A stretch of DNA of 64,000 nt, taken from JAGLON01 sp041394985. GTDB taxonomy: Bacteria > Zixibacteria > MSB-5A5 > GN15 > JAAZOE01. The notes beneath the pieces are model-generated. The model had not been told where the DNA came from. It worked only from the letters and a program-made list of their open reading frames with translations, and ran no database searches. The stretch lies in NCBI GenBank assembly GCA_041394985.1, contig JAWLBI010000001.1, positions 992,001 to 1,056,000 of the forward strand, read 5' to 3'. The position numbers were made by a program, and so were the translations under genes. Below, in pieces: positions 59,523 to 64,000 of the stretch (position 1 is its first letter; each line of letters begins with the position of its first letter).

Positions 59523-60977
59523 ATGAACAGAGTTTGTATTCCGGTTTTTCTGTTTCTCTGTCTCAGTTGTATCCTGCTTCTCACAACTCTCTTGTTTGCG
59601 GATTCTCCGGCGGATGACACCTATGGCGCGACATATGTCGATACGAAGCACATCGACTTGACTATCACCGTCGATTACGACAATGAGAGACTCCACGGCA
59701 TCTGTCAGATGACGTTTCTTAATCCGACCGACAAACCGGCTATCCGAATACCACTCCTTCTGTATCGGCTGTTATCCGTCAAGACAATTACCGATGCTGC
59801 CGGCCATCCGATTCCGTTCACGCAACAGATCATGCGCTATGACGATTTCGATATTCAGCAGGAAAATTTTATCCTCATCGATTTACCGCAACCGCTCGTA
59901 CCGCAGGACTCGATAACCATTTCTGTTGAATATGAAGGCGCGCTATTGGGCCGCTCTGAAGTGTATGGCTATGTGTATGATCACATCGATCCGGCATTTA
60001 CGATTATCCGCAATGATTGCAGCGCCTTTCCCTGGGTCGGTTTTCCCAGCTGGGCGAAAAACAGGGCCTTGATTTTCCAGCGATATACGTATCGGGCATC
60101 GATTAATGTGCCTGATTCACTGGTCGTTGCCAACGGGGGAGATCTGGTGGCTAAGAGCGCACTCGATAATGGCCGCATCGAATATATTTACAAGAGCAGA
60201 CGCCCATCATGGCGGATGGATTTTGCGGTTGCCCCGTACCAGCGAATCACACGCGGTCAGGATGCCGTCTTCTGTTTTCCCGAGGATACACTCAATGCAA
60301 ATAAAATCCTCGATGCCATGGCAAATGCTAAAAAACTCTATACCGACTGGTTCGGGCCGCTCCCGCACGATGATGGTTTGACGGTCATCGAAATCCCCGA
60401 CGATAACGGGTCGCAAACCGATGTTACGACGATAATCCAAACCGCCGCTGCTTTCAAAGATGAACACAGCATGTATGAATTTTATCATGAATTGTCACAC
60501 AAATGGAACGTCTCGATTATTGATATCCCGCACTGCCGATGGGAGGAGGGACTGGCTTGTTTTTTGCAGGATTTGGTGACTGAGAAGCTCGAACACCGCC
60601 CGGCCCTTGATTCGACCATTTCCCGCACGATGGCTCGCCTGAAAAGCAGCTTCGAAAGCAAACCTGCGAACCGCGTGCCGATGATTGACTATGGCAAACA
60701 GCAAATTACCGGGTACTCATATCTGGTCGGCCGGGTTTTTTTCTACCTATTGTATGAAACGGTCGGGCACGATGACTTCGTTAAGGCGTACGGATCGTTT
60801 TTCCAGCAGTATGCCGAATCGGAAACGACCACGGAAGAGTTTTATCGCTATTTCAATGCCCAAACGAAAACCGATGTCGGCCGCTTGTTCGAAGAATGGA
60901 TGTACGGCACCGAATACATCGATCTCATAGTCAACGAAACGCCGACAGCCGACATCCTCGCCAGATACAAAAGGTAA
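59523..60977 (+). CDS. Exported M1-like metallopeptidase
   Basis: 484 residues with a signal peptide (about 1-26). An M1-like N-terminal beta domain (DLTITVDYDNERLHGICQMT) leads to the catalytic region FYHELSHKWN (H322, H326) and RWEEGLACFLQ (likely E342). Zinc ligands are present, but only 15 residues separate HELSH and that Glu, against 18 in classic M1 enzymes, and no GxMEN motif is seen. It may be an active but divergent peptidase. GAGGAATGAATT precedes the ATG. It stands alone between the polysaccharide locus and serS. Confidence 0.85.
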   Translation: MNRVCIPVFLFLCLSCILLLTTLLFADSPADDTYGATYVDTKHIDLTITVDYDNERLHGICQMTFLNPTDKPAIRIPLLLYRLLSVKTITDAAGHPIPFTQQIMRYDDFDIQQENFILIDLPQPLVPQDSITISVEYEGALLGRSEVYGYVYDHIDPAFTIIRNDCSAFPWVGFPSWAKNRALIFQRYTYRASINVPDSLVVANGGDLVAKSALDNGRIEYIYKSRRPSWRMDFAVAPYQRITRGQDAVFCFPEDTLNANKILDAMANAKKLYTDWFGPLPHDDGLTVIEIPDDNGSQTDVTTIIQTAAAFKDEHSMYEFYHELSHKWNVSIIDIPHCRWEEGLACFLQDLVTEKLEHRPALDSTISRTMARLKSSFESKPANRVPMIDYGKQQITGYSYLVGRVFFYLLYETVGHDDFVKAYGSFFQQYAESETTTEEFYRYFNAQTKTDVGRLFEEWMYGTEYIDLIVNETPTADILARYKR

Positions 60978-60984
60978 CAGTTAT

Positions 60985-61016
60985 CAAGGCAGCGGCATAA
61001 ATATCCCGCCGCCTTG
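60985..61016 (+). terminator. Hairpin after the M1-like gene
   Basis: CAAGGC and GCGG pair with CCGC and GCCTTG with one mismatch. Only a weak T-rich stretch follows, so termination is plausible but not certain. Confidence 0.5.
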
Positions 61017-61046
61017 AGATTTCCCCTTACTCCCAAATTATCCTTA

Positions 61047-61075
61047 TTGACCTGCCTTTCTGTTTTCCCTACATT
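61047..61075 (+). promoter_or_regulatory. Promoter of serS
   Basis: TTGACC (61047-61052), a 17-nt spacer, TACATT (61070-61075). The leader would be about 27 nt, too short for a T-box. Confidence 0.5.
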
Positions 61076-61108
61076 ATTTGATTAACCTTTAATCGGTGGA
61101 TAGAAACC

Positions 61109-62377
61109 ATGCTCGATATTAAAGTCATCAGAGATAACCCGGACCTGGTCAAACAGGCCTGCGCCAATAAAAACGACAAGGCGGACATCGACGCCATTAT
61201 CGCTCTCGATAACCAGCGCAAGGCGCTGTTGACGGAATCGGAAACCCTGCGGGCCGAGCAAAATAAGGCCTCTCAGGAAATCGCCAAGGTCAAGAAAACG
61301 GGCGGCGACGCGACTCAGGCTATCGCCGATATGAAAAATGTCTCGACTCGAATCAGCGAACTGAACGGCAAGGTCCGCGAAGTCGAGGAACAGCTGGCCG
61401 CCGCCATGCTCAGAGTCCCCAACATTCCCGATCCTGATGTACCGGTCGGCCCGGATGAGGAGCATAATGTCACCGTCCGCGAATGGGGCGAGAAACCCGC
61501 ATTTGCCTTTAAACCCGCTCCTCACTGGGAGTTGGGCGAAAGACTGGGCATTCTGGACCTCCCAAAGGGTGCTGCCGTCAGCGGTTCCGGATTCTATGTC
61601 CTCAAGGGAATGGGCGCGAAACTCGAGCGGGCGCTGATATCTTTTATGATAGATTTCCACGTTCGCGAGTATAACTATACGGAGATTGCGCCGCCGTTTG
61701 TCTGCCGGAGCGCCTCGATGCAGGGAACGGGTCAGCTTCCTAAACTTGAAGAAGATATGTACAAACTCGACAACGAGGATCTGTACCTTATTCCGACCGG
61801 TGAAGTACCGGTGACGAATCTCCATCGCGAAGAGATTATGAATGCGGAGGACCTGCCGAAGTATTACTGCTGCTATACGCCCTGTTTCCGCCGCGAAGCG
61901 GGAGCGGCCGGCAAAGATACGCGAGGCATCCTGCGCGTCCACCAGTTCAGCAAGGTCGAGATGGTAAAAATCGTCAAGCCGGAAACATCGGAAGAGGAAC
62001 ACCAGAAATTGGTCGGGCAGGCCGAGAAGATTTTGCAAATGCTGAATATACCATATCGGGTGCGAATGTTGGCCACCGGTGACCTGTCATTCGCCGCTGC
62101 CAAGTGCTATGATATCGAAATCTGGTCGGCCGGAGTTGAGAATTATCTCGAGGTTTCCTCGGTCTCCAACTTCCGCGATTTCCAGGCTCGGCGCATGAAT
62201 TGCCGGTTTCGCGATGAAAATAAAAAAGTACAGTTTGTCCATACGCTCAACGGCTCCGGCACGGCCCTGCCGCGGTTGATGATTGCGCTTCTGGAAAATA
62301 ACCAGACGGAGAACGGCGAGGTAACTCTGCCGGAAGTCATCCGGCCATACATGGGCGGATTGGAAAAACTGTCATAA
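61109..62377 (+). CDS. serS: Seryl-tRNA synthetase
   Basis: A complete 422-residue class II synthetase. The N-terminal coiled coil (about 1-100) reaches the tRNASer long arm. Motif 2 is visible as CCYTPCFRREAGAAGKDTRG with the HQFSKVEMV strand, and motif 3 as NGSGTALPRLMIALLENNQ. It ends PEVIRPYMGGLEKL, as is typical. GGTGGA lies upstream of the ATG. It charges tRNASer with serine in the cytoplasm. The kinase gene starts 12 bp after its stop, so the two may be co-transcribed. Confidence 0.98.
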   Translation: MLDIKVIRDNPDLVKQACANKNDKADIDAIIALDNQRKALLTESETLRAEQNKASQEIAKVKKTGGDATQAIADMKNVSTRISELNGKVREVEEQLAAAMLRVPNIPDPDVPVGPDEEHNVTVREWGEKPAFAFKPAPHWELGERLGILDLPKGAAVSGSGFYVLKGMGAKLERALISFMIDFHVREYNYTEIAPPFVCRSASMQGTGQLPKLEEDMYKLDNEDLYLIPTGEVPVTNLHREEIMNAEDLPKYYCCYTPCFRREAGAAGKDTRGILRVHQFSKVEMVKIVKPETSEEEHQKLVGQAEKILQMLNIPYRVRMLATGDLSFAAAKCYDIEIWSAGVENYLEVSSVSNFRDFQARRMNCRFRDENKKVQFVHTLNGSGTALPRLMIALLENNQTENGEVTLPEVIRPYMGGLEKLS

Positions 62378-62389
62378 ACAGGTGCGTGT

Positions 62390-63610
62390 TTGGCGGAGAA
62401 TAAACAAAAAATAAAAGTCTCCGGTGCGGGACGATTCAACACCTACTTCAAGGCGTTTATTTTATTCGGCGTCTGTGCCATCGGGGCGGTATTCGTCTAT
62501 TACACGAACGATGTCATCGATGACATCCGCGCCAATGAAGCACGCATGGCTCGCACCTACACGCACATCTGGCAATTGGTCGCATCCGATTCGATCAGCA
62601 GCAATGTGACCTCGGTGCTGTTCGACGAAGTGATCCTCGGATCGACATTCCCGATTATCGTCGCGGATACGCTGGAACAGCCGCTGTTTTGGAAGGCGCT
62701 TGACGATATCCCATCGACGAGCAATGATCCGAAAACACTCGAGAAAGTCCGCGAGCGCGCCCGAATCATGAAGGAAAACAAGGGCGAGATTCCGATCTAC
62801 ATGGACTCGACCATGATTTATAAGCTGTTTTACGATGATACCGCCCTGGTAGACAAACTGCGCTGGATACCAATCGTCGAAATGGCCATGGTCATCAGCT
62901 TCGTTTTCCTGGCCCTGATTGGATTCCAGCATATCCGCCTGTCGGAACAGCGCAACATCTGGGTCGGCATGGCCAAGGAAACGGCGCATCAACTCGGGAC
63001 GCCGATCACATCGCTGTTAGGCTGGGTGGATTTATTGAAGACAGGGGATGAATCGTTTACGAAGGAGGAAATATATCGCCGCATTGATATCGATTTACAA
63101 CGATTGGGTACGATTGCGAATCGCTTCGGCAAAATCGGTTCCGAGCCGATTCTGAAACGGCGCGATATCAACGAATTGACCGGCGAGGTCGTGCGCTATT
63201 ATCAGGAGCGCCTGCCGCACCACGGCGATGGCGTCAAAATCACCTATTCGGCCGGTGACGTTCCGGAAATTAACGTCAACCGACAACTGTATGCATGGGT
63301 GATTGAAAACCTGATAAAAAACGCACTCGAATCCGTCGATGCCAAAACCGGCGTCATCGATGTGACAACGCGCTTTGATACGTCGTCCCGCAAGGCGAAA
63401 ATCCGAGTAAGCGATAACGGCCGAGGCATCCCTCGGCGAGTCGCCCGCAGGATCTTCAAACCGGGGTATACGACCAAGAAGCGCGGATGGGGACTGGGAC
63501 TCTCGCTATCCCGCCGTATCATTCATGATTATCATCGCGGTACGCTGTTACTGGTCAAGAGTGAACCCGGCAAGGGTTCGGTTTTCGAAATCAGTCTGCC
63601 GATTGCATGA
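62390..63610 (+). CDS. Membrane sensor histidine kinase, PorY-like context
   Basis: 406 residues from a TTG at 62390; no ATG is near, and a weak AGG lies upstream. Two membrane helices (about 18-38 and 160-180) bracket a periplasmic sensor of about 120 residues without a known fold. The H-box is MAKETAHQLGTPITSLLGW (His200), a form I associate with Bacteroidota-type kinases. N-box VIENLIKNALES, G1 VSDNGRGIP and G2 GWGLGLSLS are complete. The PorX-like receiver gene begins 35 bp downstream, so this is the likely partner. It may sense envelope or secretion state. Confidence 0.92.
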   Translation: MAENKQKIKVSGAGRFNTYFKAFILFGVCAIGAVFVYYTNDVIDDIRANEARMARTYTHIWQLVASDSISSNVTSVLFDEVILGSTFPIIVADTLEQPLFWKALDDIPSTSNDPKTLEKVRERARIMKENKGEIPIYMDSTMIYKLFYDDTALVDKLRWIPIVEMAMVISFVFLALIGFQHIRLSEQRNIWVGMAKETAHQLGTPITSLLGWVDLLKTGDESFTKEEIYRRIDIDLQRLGTIANRFGKIGSEPILKRRDINELTGEVVRYYQERLPHHGDGVKITYSAGDVPEINVNRQLYAWVIENLIKNALESVDAKTGVIDVTTRFDTSSRKAKIRVSDNGRGIPRRVARRIFKPGYTTKKRGWGLGLSLSRRIIHDYHRGTLLLVKSEPGKGSVFEISLPIA

Positions 63611-63645
63611 TGACCCGCGAACATTATCAATGAGGTGCTCCGGCT

Positions 63646-64000
63646 ATGAATACTGCCACACAGAAAATTCTCTGGATCGACGATGAAATAGAAATGCTCG
63701 AGGCGCATATCGCCTTTCTGCAACAAAAAGGGATAGCTGTTACGCCCTGCCAATCCGGCGATGACGGTATCGAAGCCATCACTAAAGACGATTATGATCT
63801 GATTCTTCTCGATGAAATGATGCCCGGTAAAGACGGCCTGCAGACATTGGTGGAAATCAAGGAAATTAAGCCGCATATCCCGGTCGTTATGGTGACCAAA
63901 TCCGAAGAAGAGACCCTGATGGAAGAAGCCATCGGCCAGAAAATCGATGATTATCTGACTAAACCGGTCAACCCGTCGCAGGTATTGATGGCGATTAAGA
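63646..64000 (+). CDS. porX: PorX-like response regulator, 3' truncated
   Basis: The first 118 residues are in the window; the frame is still open at base 64000. It is a receiver domain with acidic pocket IDDE (12-14), phospho-acceptor Asp56 in LILLDEMMPGKDGLQTL, Thr84 in VVMVTKSEEE, and Lys106 in YLTKPVNPSQVLMAIK. The stretches DEMMPGxxGLxTL, VMVTKSEEE and DYLxKPVNPxQ are characteristic of PorX, the T9SS regulator that carries a C-terminal PglZ/alkaline-phosphatase-like domain in Bacteroidota. That domain would lie past the edge and was not seen. The pairing with a kinase and the T9SS-type tail at 14443-17100 support the call. Confidence 0.75.
   Translation, partial: MNTATQKILWIDDEIEMLEAHIAFLQQKGIAVTPCQSGDDGIEAITKDDYDLILLDEMMPGKDGLQTLVEIKEIKPHIPVVMVTKSEEETLMEEAIGQKIDDYLTKPVNPSQVLMAIK

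Noticed and set aside
61076..61108. T-box leader upstream of serS
   Set aside because: The leader predicted from the promoter is about 27 nt, too short, and no T-box sequence is present.
1..64000. CRISPR arrays, insertion sequences, prophage or restriction-modification genes
   Set aside because: No evenly spaced direct repeats, transposase, integrase or restriction enzyme could be seen on either strand.

Overview
The window looks like part of a chromosome from an uncultivated Gram-negative bacterium of the FCB group, most likely candidate phylum Zixibacteria or a close relative. This is inferred from content, not from a marker-gene tree. The clues are several large exported proteins ending in a paired dockerin-like tag, a type IX secretion (T9SS) style C-terminal domain (14443-17100), a PorX-like regulator at the right edge, an outer-membrane beta-barrel protein, and an 11-gene complex I operon without nuoE, nuoF or nuoG.

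Layout. 1-2647: a 5'-truncated acetolactate-synthase-type enzyme and an aldehyde dehydrogenase, followed by tandem terminators. 2648-8624: an AT-rich unknown gene, a Rieske-like protein overlapping an exported protein with twelve D-x2-G-x-D-x-Y repeats, and an abundant-looking beta-barrel protein with a long leader. 8625-12042: an unknown protein behind a possible sigma-54 promoter, an HD-GYP phosphodiesterase-like protein, RidA and an MFS transporter. 12106-19681: three large exported proteins on the minus strand (LVIVD repeats, cohesin/cadherin-like, dockerin-like). 20350-30331: nuoABCDHIJKLMN behind a perfect CRP/FNR-type palindrome, then a DUF502 membrane protein and a PTS EIIA-CBS fusion. 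32015-39376: a BNR-repeat exported protein, an exported YCII-SRPBCC fusion, an AT-rich gene with a HEPN-like motif, a CaCA-type exchanger, a PhoU-like protein and a lipoprotein carrying CxxCH.

39538-59405 is a surface-polysaccharide locus. It encodes a YfhO-like membrane protein, a GT2 enzyme (minus strand), an SLBB export protein, a Wzz-like protein, a hexapeptide acyltransferase, two DegT-type aminotransferases, a UDP-GlcNAc 2-epimerase, a MurJ/Wzx-like flippase, an O-antigen polymerase/ligase, an asparagine-synthase-like protein, two GT4 enzymes, a methyltransferase, an initiating phosphoglycosyl transferase, and an unusual membrane-CBS-epimerase fusion. Together these cover sugar modification, lipid-linked assembly, flipping, polymerisation and export.

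59523-64000: a degenerate M1-like metallopeptidase, serS, and a histidine kinase next to a PorX-like response regulator that runs off the window. No tRNA, rRNA, CRISPR array, transposase or phage gene was seen. Promoter and terminator calls come from reading motifs by eye. Three minus-10 elements sit exactly 6 nt from start codons that lack a Shine-Dalgarno sequence, which suggests leaderless transcripts.
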